A stretch of DNA of 11,885 nt from Acidimicrobiaceae bacterium (GCA_003156795.1 PMHU01000302.1:30873-42757); one strand, 5' to 3'; counted from the first letter of the stretch, positions 1 to 7,568 are shown. Translations and numbers: made by a program. The notes: generated by a model from the letters alone, not told the origin.

Positions 1-1500
1 GGCGAAGCCGTCATCTGTGGCCGGGCTGACATCCGGGGCCGGTCCGGTCGAGCCCGCCGGCCGAGCGTTGACCAGCGACCAGACCGCAACCAGCGCTAGG
101 GCGAGGAAGCCGGCACCGACGGCGAAGGCGACGGTGTACCCATGCAAGGCGCCGGTCGCGGCAGAAAGGGAGCCGACCCCGTGGCCGCGGATGTACGAGG
201 CCGTCACGGTCGTGGCGACCGTGTTGAGCAGCGCCGTTCCTATCGACCCGCCGATCTGCTGCGTGGAGTTGACTAGCGCGCTGGCCACCCCGGAGTCGGT
301 CGCGCCCACCCCGACCAAAGCGACGTTGTTGACCGGGACGAATACGAGGCCCATACCGAGACTCATGACCAGTTCGGCCGGGGCGATGTGGGTCCAGTAG
401 GCGGAGTGCAAGCCGAGCTGGGTAAACCACAGCATCCCCAGCACGGCCAGGGCCAAGCCCGAGCCCATCAGGACCCGAGGTTGCAGGCGGTTGGTGAGTT
501 TCGTGGCGACGGCCGCCCCGCTCACTATGCCGAGCGAGAACGGCAGGTAGGAGAACCCGGTCCGCAGGGCCGAGTAGTGCAGGGTCTCCTGCATATAGAA
601 GGTGAGGAAGAGGAAGGAGCCCATCATTCCCATCCCGACGAGCAGGGTCGTCAGGTAGGAGCCGCCCCGGTTGCGGTTCGTGATCACGCGCAATGGAAGC
701 AGCGGATGGGAACTGCCGGACTCGACGAAAACAAAGGCCACCAGAAGCGTGACGGAGACGATGAGGATGGACAGGGTCAGCGACGACGTCCAGCCGTGGG
801 TCGAGGCTTCGGTGAATCCATAGACCAGGCCGACCATCCCGAGGGTCGAGAGGACGGCTCCGGGCAGGTCGTAGCGAGTCCTGGGTGTCTTGGCTTCGGT
901 GCGGCTCTCGGTGATCAACCTGAAGGCTGCGACCGCGGCACCCGCGGAGATGGGGATGTTGACCAGCAGGCACCAGCGCCAAGAGGCGTACTGCGTGAGC
1001 AGGCCGCCTGCAATCAGGCCTATGGCCAGACCGCCGCCCGAGATGGCTCCGTACACCCCGAACGCCCGGGCCCGGTCCCTGGCCTCGGTGAAGGTGACGT
1101 TGATGAGCGAAAGGGCGGCGGGGGCCATAAGTGCCGCGAACCCGCCTTGCAAGGCTCGAGCCCCGAACAACAAGGCGGCGTCAGGGGCGAGACCACCTAG
1201 CGCCGACGCTGCCGCGAAGCCGATGAAGCCGATGATCAGGGCCCTTTTGCGGCCCGTGTAGTCGGCGATGCGACCGCCGAGTAGTAGCAGACCACCGAAG
1301 GTGAGGGTGTAGGCGGTAAGGACCCACTGGCGGTCCGCGGTGCTTATCTTCAGGGCCCTCTGGGCTGAAGGCAGCGCCACGTTGATGATCGAGGCGTCGA
1401 CGATGATCATCAGCTGAGCGACGGCGAGCACGACGAGGATCCACCAGCGCCTGTCAAGCTTGGTGTCGGGCCGCGCGAAATCAAGTGCGGGTGCGGTCAT
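1..1500 (-). CDS. DHA2-family (EmrB/QacA-type) MFS drug efflux transporter, 3' end beyond window
   Basis: This is an inner-membrane proton-driven exporter, probably of hydrophobic drugs or toxic metabolites. The reading frame stays open for all 500 codons from the ATG at 1500 to the left edge, so the C-terminus is missing but probably short. Visible family marks are the first-helix motif VDASIINVALP (about residues 34-44), RQWVLTAYTL (57-66), the loop motif GGRIADYTGRKR (75-86), RALQG (115-119) and SWRWCLLVNIP (173-183). Hydrophobic segments continue throughout, as expected of the 14-helix DHA2 group. The start is set by AAGGAG five bases upstream. It lies 27 bases after a TetR gene on the same strand, so it is very likely co-transcribed with, and repressed by, that regulator. 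The substrate cannot be read from sequence. Confidence 0.93.
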   Translation of the reverse strand, partial: MTAPALDFARPDTKLDRRWWILVVLAVAQLMIIVDASIINVALPSAQRALKISTADRQWVLTAYTLTFGGLLLLGGRIADYTGRKRALIIGFIGFAAASALGGLAPDAALLFGARALQGGFAALMAPAALSLINVTFTEARDRARAFGVYGAISGGGLAIGLIAGGLLTQYASWRWCLLVNIPISAGAAVAAFRLITESRTEAKTPRTRYDLPGAVLSTLGMVGLVYGFTEASTHGWTSSLTLSILIVSVTLLVAFVFVESGSSHPLLPLRVITNRNRGGSYLTTLLVGMGMMGSFLFLTFYMQETLHYSALRTGFSYLPFSLGIVSGAAVATKLTNRLQPRVLMGSGLALAVLGMLWFTQLGLHSAYWTHIAPAELVMSLGMGLVFVPVNNVALVGVGATDSGVASALVNSTQQIGGSIGTALLNTVATTVTASYIRGHGVGSLSAATGALHGYTVAFAVGAGFLALALVAVWSLVNARPAGSTGPAPDVSPATDDGFA

Positions 1501-1505
1501 GGGTG

Positions 1506-1511
1506 CTCCTT
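1506..1511 (-). promoter_or_regulatory. Ribosome binding site of the MFS gene
   Basis: AAGGAG on the minus strand, with five bases between it and the ATG at 1500. It is one of only two clear Shine-Dalgarno sequences in the window and supports translation as the second gene of a tetR-MFS transcript. Confidence 0.7.
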
Positions 1512-1527
1512 GGGGGGTGGGGGGTGT

Positions 1528-2175
1528 CTACGAACGAAGGGATGGAATAAGGACTCGGTCAACCAGGTAGGCGGCGAAGGGGTCATCCAGCAGCTCGCCG
1601 CTCATGATCCGAAAAAGAGAGACGCCCAGCGCAATGTCCATCAGCTCGGGGGGAGCGACCGACGTGGGGAGCTCGCCTCGGCTCCGCGCTCTGGACACGA
1701 TCAACGAAGTCACTCGTTGGTGGTACTCCTGCTTGTGGGTGCCCAGGAGGCGGCCGAGCTCGGCGTCGGCTCGCACGGCTACGGCCAGTCCACAGACCAG
1801 CCCGCCGTCGGCCCCGCTCAAGTTGGCGAACAGGGTCCGGGTGAGAGCCAGCAGGTCGCCTCTCAAGCTGCCGGTGTCGGGAGGGTCGACGTGGTTTCCT
1901 TCGTCCAAGCCGCGGATGGCATCGGCGACGAGCTCGGCCTTGCCCGACCACCGCCGGTAGATGGTCGCCTTGCTGACCCCGGCGCGAGTGGCCACCGCCT
2001 CCATGCTCATGGCGTCGTAGCCGACGCTCACGATCAGGTCGATCGCCGCACCCAGGATCGCCTGCTCCCTGGCTTCGTCGCGCGGCCGGCCGGCCCGGGG
2101 GGACTCGGATTCGAGTCCTGCCTCTTCCTCGAATTCGGGCTGGGTACCCGATCGGGCACCGGTACGACTGACCAT
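1528..2175 (-). CDS. TetR/AcrR-family repressor of the adjacent efflux pump
   Basis: A 215-residue one-component transcriptional repressor. The N-terminal helix-turn-helix is at about residues 36-83, with the typical stretch SMEAVATRAGVSKATIYRRW followed by GKAELV. The rest is the ligand-binding and dimer domain; its end (GELP..., then LDDPFAAYLVDRVL) resembles the TetR_C_11 type, a family match from memory. Residues 1-30 are a charged extension before the DNA-binding domain. The ATG at 2175 is the only good start: there is no upstream purine-rich site, but a -10-like TAGCGT ends 7 bases before it, suggesting a leaderless mRNA. It precedes an MFS exporter by 27 bases and has a long palindrome 14 bases upstream of its start, the usual arrangement for a self-regulated drug-efflux repressor. 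Confidence 0.93.
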   Translation of the reverse strand: MVSRTGARSGTQPEFEEEAGLESESPRAGRPRDEAREQAILGAAIDLIVSVGYDAMSMEAVATRAGVSKATIYRRWSGKAELVADAIRGLDEGNHVDPPDTGSLRGDLLALTRTLFANLSGADGGLVCGLAVAVRADAELGRLLGTHKQEYHQRVTSLIVSRARSRGELPTSVAPPELMDIALGVSLFRIMSGELLDDPFAAYLVDRVLIPSLRS

Positions 2176-2182
2176 GGAGGAA

Positions 2183-2188
2183 ACGCTA
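2183..2188 (-). promoter_or_regulatory. Candidate -10 box of tetR, leaderless start
   Basis: On the minus strand TAGCGT fits TANNNT and ends seven bases before the ATG at 2175, so transcription would begin at or next to the start codon. It abuts the palindrome at 2190-2216, so a bound repressor would cover the promoter. No convincing -35 box is seen. This is inference from spacing only. Confidence 0.4.
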
Positions 2189-2189
2189 C

Positions 2190-2216
2190 ATCGATACGGT
2201 ACCGTACCGTATCGAT
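2190..2216. promoter_or_regulatory. 27-base perfect palindrome, probable TetR operator
   Basis: The left arm ATCGATACGGTAC and right arm GTACCGTATCGAT are exact inverted copies around one central C at 2203. A second perfect 12-base palindrome, TACGGTACCGTA (2195-2206), is nested off-centre, and ACCGT is repeated in tandem at 2201-2210. The site lies 14 bases upstream of the tetR start and 47 bases upstream of the probable nadE start. TetR-family operators are typically palindromes in this divergent position, so self-repression of tetR and the efflux gene is very likely. An effect on nadE is possible but unproven. The length and nested symmetry would suit two dimers on one site, as known for QacR; that part is inference. 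Confidence 0.85.
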
Positions 2217-2263
2217 TCTTCGGTGATATAGGTCACAGCCCGCAACGGACGTACGCTCGCGCC

Positions 2264-3979
2264 GTGACCCGCTTGCGTGTGGCCATGGCCCAGATCAACC
2301 CGGTGGTCGGAGACCTCGGTGGTAACGCCGAGCGCATCATCGAGGCCATCGGCGTCGCTGAGAACGCGGGCGCCGATGTCGCCGTGTTTCCAGAGCTGGC
2401 GCTCACGGGATACCCACCCGAAGACCTACTTCTCAAGCCCGGGTTCGTGGCCGACAACATCTCGGCGCTGTCCAAGGTGGCGGCCGCGACCGAAAGGTGT
2501 GTGGCCGTCGTCGGCTTCGTCGACGAGAAGCTCGACTTGTACAACGCCGCCGCGGTGTGCGCCGACGGCGAAGTCCGCGGCGTCTACCACAAGCAGCTGC
2601 TGCCCAACTATGGGGTCTTCGATGAGCAGCGCTACTTCGGTAGCGGCGGGGGGGCCACCCAGTTGTTCGGCATCGGTGGGGTCCGGGTGGGCGTTTCGAT
2701 TTGCGAGGACGCGTGGAGTCCGTCCGGTCCCATCGCGGCTCAGGCCGCAGCCGGCGCCGAGCTGGTCATCAATATCAACGCTTCGCCGTACTCCATGGAC
2801 CGCTTGATCGAGCGGGAGCAGATGCTGGCCACGCGGGCGGCCGACGCCAGCTGCTGCCTGATATACCTCAACTGCGTCGGCGGGCAGGACGAGCTGGTTT
2901 TCGACGGGGCGTCGCTCATTTTCGACTCCGACGGGCGCCTGGTGGCGTCGATGCCCCAATTCCGCGAAGAGGTCGCAGTCATCGACGTCGACGTTCGCCC
3001 GGTCTTCCGCAAGCGGCTGCTCGATCCGCGCGGCCACCACAGCGCGCCCCCCCTGCCGGTGACCGAGGTGACGGCTCGGCCGCGCCTGACGGTTGACTCT
3101 CCGCGCTTACCGTCCTTTCGTGCCCCCCGCCTTGGCCGGGAGGAGGAGGTCTTCCAAGCGCTCGTAACCGGCACCCGCGACTACGTCCGCAAAAACGGAT
3201 TCACCGACGTGGTCATCGGTCTGTCCGGCGGGATCGACTCCTCCATCGTGGCTGTGGTGGCGACCGACGCCCTCGGTCCCGCGCACGTGCACGGGGTGGC
3301 GATGCCGTCGCGCTACTCGAGCGACGGGTCGGAGTCAGACGCGGCTGCCCTGGCGGACAACTTGGGTATCGACCGCCGGCGCATTCCGATCGAAGGTCCC
3401 CACGAGGCCTTCATCGACCTCCTGGCGCCGAGCTTAGGCGGCGTGTCGCAAGGGCTGACCGAGGAAAACCTCCAGAGCCGCATCAGGGGCGTGATCCTGA
3501 TGGCGCTGTCCAACAAGCTCGGGTGGCTGGTCCTCACCACCGGCAATAAGAGCGAGGCCGCCGTGGGCTATTCCACTCTCTATGGCGATACGGCCGGCGG
3601 CTTCGCGGTCATCAAGGACGTCCCCAAGACCATGGTCTACCGCCTGTGTGAATGGCGCAACTCGCTCGGCCCGAATCCGGTCATCCCCAGCGCGGTACTC
3701 ACCAAACCGCCTTCCGCCGAGCTACGGCCGGACCAGAGAGACGACCAGTCGCTGCCTCCGTACGAAGTCCTGGACCCGGTCCTGCTGGCCTATGTCGAGA
3801 GCGACCTGACGGCCTCTGAGCTCGTCGAAGCGGGATTTGATGAAGAGCTGGTCCGCCGAGTCGTCGGGTTGGTGGACTTGGCCGAGTACAAGCGCCGCCA
3901 GACCCCGCCCGGTGTGAGGGTCACCCCTAAAGCGTTCGGCCGCGACCGGCGTATGCCGATCACCAACCGTTACCGGTGA
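2264..3979 (+). CDS. nadE: Glutamine-dependent NAD+ synthetase
   Basis: Cytosolic enzyme of the last NAD+ step: it amidates nicotinic acid adenine dinucleotide using ATP and ammonia released from glutamine. The 571-residue protein has an N-terminal nitrilase-like glutaminase domain with the catalytic triad Glu44 (FPELALTGYPPEDLL), Lys110 (YHKQLLPNYGVFDE) and Cys147 (VSICEDAW). A C-terminal synthetase domain follows, with the ATP P-loop SGGIDSS (321-327), TTGNKSE (425-431) and the end motif KRRQTPPG...PITNRYR. It is the shorter bacterial type, not the roughly 680-residue mycobacterial type. The GTG at 2264 gives a normal N-terminus (RVAMAQINPVVGDL). The frame is open back to an ATG at 2174, but those 30 residues would run through the operator and are unlike the family. 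No strong ribosome binding site is seen. Confidence 0.95.
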   Translation: MTRLRVAMAQINPVVGDLGGNAERIIEAIGVAENAGADVAVFPELALTGYPPEDLLLKPGFVADNISALSKVAAATERCVAVVGFVDEKLDLYNAAAVCADGEVRGVYHKQLLPNYGVFDEQRYFGSGGGATQLFGIGGVRVGVSICEDAWSPSGPIAAQAAAGAELVININASPYSMDRLIEREQMLATRAADASCCLIYLNCVGGQDELVFDGASLIFDSDGRLVASMPQFREEVAVIDVDVRPVFRKRLLDPRGHHSAPPLPVTEVTARPRLTVDSPRLPSFRAPRLGREEEVFQALVTGTRDYVRKNGFTDVVIGLSGGIDSSIVAVVATDALGPAHVHGVAMPSRYSSDGSESDAAALADNLGIDRRRIPIEGPHEAFIDLLAPSLGGVSQGLTEENLQSRIRGVILMALSNKLGWLVLTTGNKSEAAVGYSTLYGDTAGGFAVIKDVPKTMVYRLCEWRNSLGPNPVIPSAVLTKPPSAELRPDQRDDQSLPPYEVLDPVLLAYVESDLTASELVEAGFDEELVRRVVGLVDLAEYKRRQTPPGVRVTPKAFGRDRRMPITNRYR

Positions 3980-3991
3980 AGGCTCGGTAAC
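3969..3991. repeat. 7-base inverted repeat over the nadE stop codon
   Basis: GTTACCG (3969-3975) and CGGTAAC (3985-3991) are exact inverted copies separated by 9 bases that include the nadE stop. No T-run follows, so an ordinary intrinsic terminator is unlikely. It lies about 30 bases upstream of the next TetR gene and could be its operator or a weak transcript-ending hairpin. Confidence 0.4.
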
Positions 3992-3996
3992 CCGTA

Positions 3997-4020
3997 GCTC
4001 GAGGATCGATAACATCGAGC
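3997..4020 (+). promoter_or_regulatory. Candidate promoter and operator of the second tetR gene
   Basis: GCTCGA (3997-4002) and TCGAGC (4015-4020) form an inverted repeat with a 12-base spacer. Inside it, TAACAT (4010-4015) fits a TANNNT -10 box and ends six bases before the GTG at 4022, giving a leaderless transcript. A repeat overlapping the -10 box of a TetR gene suggests self-repression, but the arms are short and no -35 box is evident. Confidence 0.4.
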
Positions 4021-4021
4021 C

Positions 4022-4669
4022 GTGGCTCCCTTGAAAGAAGATGTCCGACAGCCGCGCCGGACCCGCTCACCGAGGGGTCAGGGCGACCAGCTGAGGGAGG
4101 AGATCCTCGCGGCCGCAGAAGAGATCCTCATCCGGACCAACGACCAGTCGGCGCTGTCGATCCGGGCCATTGCCGCCGCGGTAGGGGTGACGCCACCGTC
4201 GATCTACTTGCATTTCGCAGATCGCACGGACCTCGTGTTCCAGGTGTGCGGGCGCCACGCTGAAAAGCTCGAACAGGCCATGGCCGAGGCGGCCAAAGGA
4301 ATCGAAGATCCCTGGGAGAGGATCCGACGGCGCGGGTACGCCTACGTGCGGTGGGGTCTCGACAATCCTGAGCACTACCGCATCTTGATGATGAGCCGGC
4401 CGGACCAAACTCCGGTCCGATTCGTCGACGAGCGCCTCGCCGATACGGCCGGGCTGGTCCCCGTCGCTGCCGATGTGGCCGCGGCCGTCGTGAGTGAACA
4501 AGTTACCGACACCGACGATCCCCTCGAGACCACCAAGATCCTGTGGATGATGGTCCATGGGATGGTGTCGCTACTGATTTCCAAGCCCGACTTTCCTTTC
4601 AGGCCGGTGGACGAGATGTACGAGAGCATGTTCGAACTGGTGCATCGCGGGTTGGCGCCGCGGAACTGA
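4022..4669 (+). CDS. TetR/AcrR-family regulator with WHG-type C-terminal domain
   Basis: A 215-residue transcriptional regulator. The helix-turn-helix is at about residues 23-72, with SALSIRAIAAAVGVTPPSIYLHFADRTDLV. The C-terminal ligand and dimer domain carries NPEHYRILMM (115-124) and the motif W-x-x-VHGMVSL (175-183), typical of the WHG subgroup. The GTG start gives the expected basic tail before the DNA-binding domain, and a -10-like TAACAT just upstream suggests a leaderless mRNA. An uncharacterised protein follows after 13 bases and a molybdopterin oxidoreductase after that, all on one strand, so this protein probably controls that unit. The inducing ligand is unknown. Confidence 0.92.
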   Translation: MAPLKEDVRQPRRTRSPRGQGDQLREEILAAAEEILIRTNDQSALSIRAIAAAVGVTPPSIYLHFADRTDLVFQVCGRHAEKLEQAMAEAAKGIEDPWERIRRRGYAYVRWGLDNPEHYRILMMSRPDQTPVRFVDERLADTAGLVPVAADVAAAVVSEQVTDTDDPLETTKILWMMVHGMVSLLISKPDFPFRPVDEMYESMFELVHRGLAPRN

Positions 4670-4682
4670 GCGCGGGCGCGGC

Positions 4683-5204
4683 GTGGGCCTGACCATCGAT
4701 GAGTCGGCGCGCCTGGTCGGCGCCCACCGCTGGTTCGAGCTGCGACTGTTCGAGGTACTCGGTGGCTGGGTCGGGTCAACGCCCGAGCCCGAGGCCAAGT
4801 TGATGCTGGACCGCCACAGCCAGCACCACGCCTGGCGGGCCCAGCAGTGGTGGGACCGGCTGCCTGTGTTGGCCGACGTCGATAGGCCGGCCTTGGTTGT
4901 CGCCGACGCCCCGGCGCTGACGGCCGCGACCGAGGCCCTGGCCGGCGCTCAGGGCACTACCCTCAGGCTGGCCGGTTTGTACCGGGTCCTGCTGCCGCGG
5001 CTGTGCGGCCGCTACCGGCAACACCGCTCCCTGGCGGCCCAGGTGAGCGACGGCTCCATCATCCGGACCCTGGACATCGTGACCGGCGATGTGGAAGCGG
5101 ACTGGCGCGAAGGCGAGCTCCTCTTGCAACAGCTACTCACCGACTCGAACTCGGTTCGGGCCGCCGCGGACGGTGTGGCAGAGCTGGAATCGCTGCTGTT
5201 GTAG
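4683..5204 (+). CDS. Uncharacterised helical protein, possibly ferritin-like
   Basis: A 173-residue soluble, mainly helical protein that I cannot place in a named family. The first half has AHRWFELRLFEVLGGWV (14-30) and a His/Trp-rich segment with His45, His48 and His49 (RHSQHHAWRAQQWWDRLP). The second half has a helix with DGSIIRTLDIVTGDVEADWREGE, repeating the pattern of acidic residues one or two helical turns apart. Paired Glu/His helices of this sort occur in ferritin-like four-helix bundles, but the canonical ExxH pairs are not clear, so a metal site is only a guess. There is no signal peptide or membrane segment. The GTG start lies 13 bases after the TetR gene, and an YdeP-like oxidoreductase starts 33 bases downstream, so a helper role for that enzyme is possible. 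Codon bias supports real coding. Confidence 0.78.
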   Translation: MGLTIDESARLVGAHRWFELRLFEVLGGWVGSTPEPEAKLMLDRHSQHHAWRAQQWWDRLPVLADVDRPALVVADAPALTAATEALAGAQGTTLRLAGLYRVLLPRLCGRYRQHRSLAAQVSDGSIIRTLDIVTGDVEADWREGELLLQQLLTDSNSVRAAADGVAELESLLL

Positions 5205-5205
5205 C

Positions 5206-5218
5206 GGACGGAGCGTCC
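5206..5218. repeat. Small hairpin GGACG-GAG-CGTCC before the oxidoreductase gene
   Basis: A perfect 5-base stem with a 3-base loop begins one base after the stop of the preceding gene and ends 19 bases before the GTG at 5238. An overlapping CCCCGGGG palindrome follows at 5217-5224. It may be an RNA processing or attenuation element, or chance in GC-rich DNA. Confidence 0.3.
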
Positions 5219-5237
5219 CCGGGGTAGAACTGCATCG

Positions 5238-7520
5238 GTGACGACCAAGCCTCCCCGCGACGAGTTCGGCCAGGACGACGTCCAGGTCCGCCCACCTGCG
5301 ACGTGGGCTACCGGCATCCCGGCGATCGCCTCCACCGTGCGTCGGGCCCAAGAACAGATGCGTCCGGCGGACGCCGTGCGGACCCTTCTCAAGATCAACC
5401 ACACAGACGGGTTCGACTGCCCCGGCTGCGCCTGGCCCGACCCCGAACACCGGAGCACGGCCGAATTCTGCGAGAACGGGGCCAAGCACGTCGCGGCCGA
5501 GGCCACATCCCGCCGGCTCCACGCCGACTTCTTCGCGCGCCACCCGGTGTCGGAGCTGGCCACCAGGAGCGACTGGTGGCTCGAACAGCAGGGTCGCCTG
5601 GTGGAGCCACTGGTAAAGCGGGCCGGGTCCGACCACTACCAGCCGGCCGGCTGGAACGACGCCCTCGAGTTGATCGCAACCGAGCTCCGAGCGCTCGAAT
5701 CACCGGACCAGGCGGTGTTCTACACCTCCGGCCGGGCGAGCAACGAGGCCGCTTTCGTCTACCAGCTCTTCGCTCGGGCCTTCGGTACCAACAACCTGCC
5801 CGACTGCTCCAACATGTGCCACGAGTCGAGCGGTGCCGCCTTGGGTGAGGCAATCGGTGTCGGCAAGGGGAGCTGCACACTGGACGACCTCGAGCAGGCG
5901 GAGCTCATCATCATCTGCGGGCAGAATCCCGGCTCCAACCATCCGCGCATGCTCACCCACTTGGAGGCGGCCAAGCGCAACGGCGCCACCATCGTGGCCG
6001 TCAACCCCCTTCCCGAGGCCGGCCTGCTCCGCTTCAAGAACCCCCAGTCGCCGCGGGGATCCCTCGGTGCCGGCACCACCATCGCCGACGTGTACTACCC
6101 GATCCGCCTGGCCGGAGACCAAGCTTTCTTCCAGGGCGTTGGCAAAGCCCTCCTGGACCGGCATACCGGAGCGATTGACCACGGATTCGTCGCCTGTTAC
6201 ACCACCGGATTCGACGACTACCGGGAGTCGTTGAAGTCGGTCACGTGGGCCGACATCGCCGAGAGTTCGGGGCTGTCGAGGGAACAGATCGAGCACACCG
6301 CTCGTCTGCTGGTTCGATCCAAGGCGACCATCGTGTGCTGGGCGATGGGGCTGACCCAGCACCGCAATTCGGTGGCCAGCATCAAGGAGATCGCCAACGT
6401 TCTCCTGCTACAAGGCAATATCGGCAAGCGTGGGGCGGGCGTGTTCCCGGTCAGGGGGCACAGCAACGTGCAGGGCGATCGAACCATGGGCATATGGGAG
6501 AAGATGCCCGACGCCTTTCTCGATGCGTTGGGTGTCGAATTCGGGTTCGACCCGCCCCGGCACCCCGGCTGGGACGCCGTCGACGCCATCGCGGCCATGC
6601 GAGACGGCCGGGCCCGGGTGCTGATCGCGCTGGGCGGGAACCTGGTGCGGGCCATCTCCGACTCGGCGGTCGCCGAGGACGCAATGCGCGGGTTGCGGCT
6701 GACGGTGAGCGTGGCCACGAAGCTAAATCGTTCACATGCCGCGGTGGGCGAGGTCGCCGTCATCCTGCCGACCCTCGGGCGGACCGAGACCGATACCGCC
6801 GGCGCCGTCACCGTCGAGGACTCTGTCGGCCAGGTCCATGCGTCGCGTGGGGTGCTCCGGCCGGCCAGCCCGATGTTGCGCTCAGAAGTAGCGATCGTGT
6901 GCGATCTGGCCCGCCGCACTCTGGGTGCACCGCGAGGACGGCCGGGTCCCTCGGGCATTTCGTGGGAGGAGTTGGGATCCGATTACGGGAAGGTAAGGGA
7001 GCGCGTTTCCCGGGTGGTGCCGGGCTTTGAGCGATTCAACGAGCGGATCGCCGACCCGGCCGGCTTCCTCCTGCCGCACCCCGCCCGCGACAGCCGGACG
7101 TTCCCAACCGGCGACGGCAGGGCGCACTTCACGGTCAACCCGCTCGAGGTCATGCGGCTCCCGCAAGGAAGGCTGCTTCTGCAGACCATCCGCTCGCATG
7201 ACCAGTTCAACACCACCGTGTACGGCTACAGCGACCGCTACCGGGGCATCCGCGGCAGCCGACAGATCGTGCTCGTCAACCCGGCGGATGCCGCCGACCT
7301 CGGTCTGGCCGAAGGGGATCACGTCGACGTGATCAGCGAGTGGGATGACGGAGTCGAGCGGTGCTTGGCGGACCTCCGGGTCGTGGAATACCCGACGGCA
7401 AGGGATTGCTGCGCGGCCTACTTCCCTGAGGCCAATGTGCTGGTGCCGCTCGGAAGCGTGGCCACGGGGAGCAACACTCCGACCTCCAAGTCGGTGGTGG
7501 TCCGCCTGGTCAAGCGGTAG
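5238..7520 (+). CDS. YdeP/FdhF-like molybdopterin oxidoreductase
   Basis: A 760-residue cytoplasmic enzyme of the DMSO reductase superfamily, expected to bind a molybdenum bis-pterin cofactor. The YdeP-type N-terminus is plain: GFDCPGCAWPDP (58-69) and FCENGAK (77-83). Only three cysteines (61, 64, 78) lie here, against four for the [4Fe-4S] cluster of formate dehydrogenase H, so any cluster is atypical. NLPDCSNMCHESSG (186-199) aligns with the selenocysteine segment of that enzyme and puts Cys194 as the likely Mo ligand. Cofactor-binding stretches follow: IIICGQNPGSNHPR (224-237), GNIGKRGAGVFPVRGHSNVQGDR (393-415) and the C-terminal domain with IRSHDQFNTTVYGYSDRYRGIRG (651-673). No Tat or Sec signal is seen. 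The E. coli relative YdeP is linked to acid resistance; the substrate is not established. The gene ends a probable TetR-controlled operon. No cofactor or sulfurase gene (FdhD type) is nearby. Confidence 0.93.
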   Translation: MTTKPPRDEFGQDDVQVRPPATWATGIPAIASTVRRAQEQMRPADAVRTLLKINHTDGFDCPGCAWPDPEHRSTAEFCENGAKHVAAEATSRRLHADFFARHPVSELATRSDWWLEQQGRLVEPLVKRAGSDHYQPAGWNDALELIATELRALESPDQAVFYTSGRASNEAAFVYQLFARAFGTNNLPDCSNMCHESSGAALGEAIGVGKGSCTLDDLEQAELIIICGQNPGSNHPRMLTHLEAAKRNGATIVAVNPLPEAGLLRFKNPQSPRGSLGAGTTIADVYYPIRLAGDQAFFQGVGKALLDRHTGAIDHGFVACYTTGFDDYRESLKSVTWADIAESSGLSREQIEHTARLLVRSKATIVCWAMGLTQHRNSVASIKEIANVLLLQGNIGKRGAGVFPVRGHSNVQGDRTMGIWEKMPDAFLDALGVEFGFDPPRHPGWDAVDAIAAMRDGRARVLIALGGNLVRAISDSAVAEDAMRGLRLTVSVATKLNRSHAAVGEVAVILPTLGRTETDTAGAVTVEDSVGQVHASRGVLRPASPMLRSEVAIVCDLARRTLGAPRGRPGPSGISWEELGSDYGKVRERVSRVVPGFERFNERIADPAGFLLPHPARDSRTFPTGDGRAHFTVNPLEVMRLPQGRLLLQTIRSHDQFNTTVYGYSDRYRGIRGSRQIVLVNPADAADLGLAEGDHVDVISEWDDGVERCLADLRVVEYPTARDCCAAYFPEANVLVPLGSVATGSNTPTSKSVVVRLVKR

Positions 7521-7568
7521 GCGCCGGGCGACGGCTGGGACCTGGCCAGACCCGCCGCGCTCCCCGTC

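Noticed and set aside
11..982. A 323-codon minus-strand frame overlapping the MFS gene in another phase
   Set aside because: Composition is Arg/Pro/Asp-rich with no membrane helices or family features, while the other minus-strand frame gives a full transporter.
388..1200. A 270-codon open frame on the plus strand opposite the MFS gene
   Set aside because: It is Gly/Gln/Arg-rich with no known motif and is a shadow of the minus-strand transporter, whose frame carries clear MFS motifs for 500 codons. Long antisense frames are common in GC-rich DNA.
2174..2263. 30-residue N-terminal extension of NadE starting at the ATG at 2174
   Set aside because: The ATG shares the CCATGG at 2172-2177 with the tetR start on the other strand, and the extension would translate the operator. 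Family N-termini begin at the RVAMAQINP segment.
6218..6958. A 246-codon minus-strand frame opposite the molybdenum oxidoreductase
   Set aside because: A Ser/Arg/Thr-rich shadow with no motifs; the plus strand encodes conserved cofactor-binding segments through this region.
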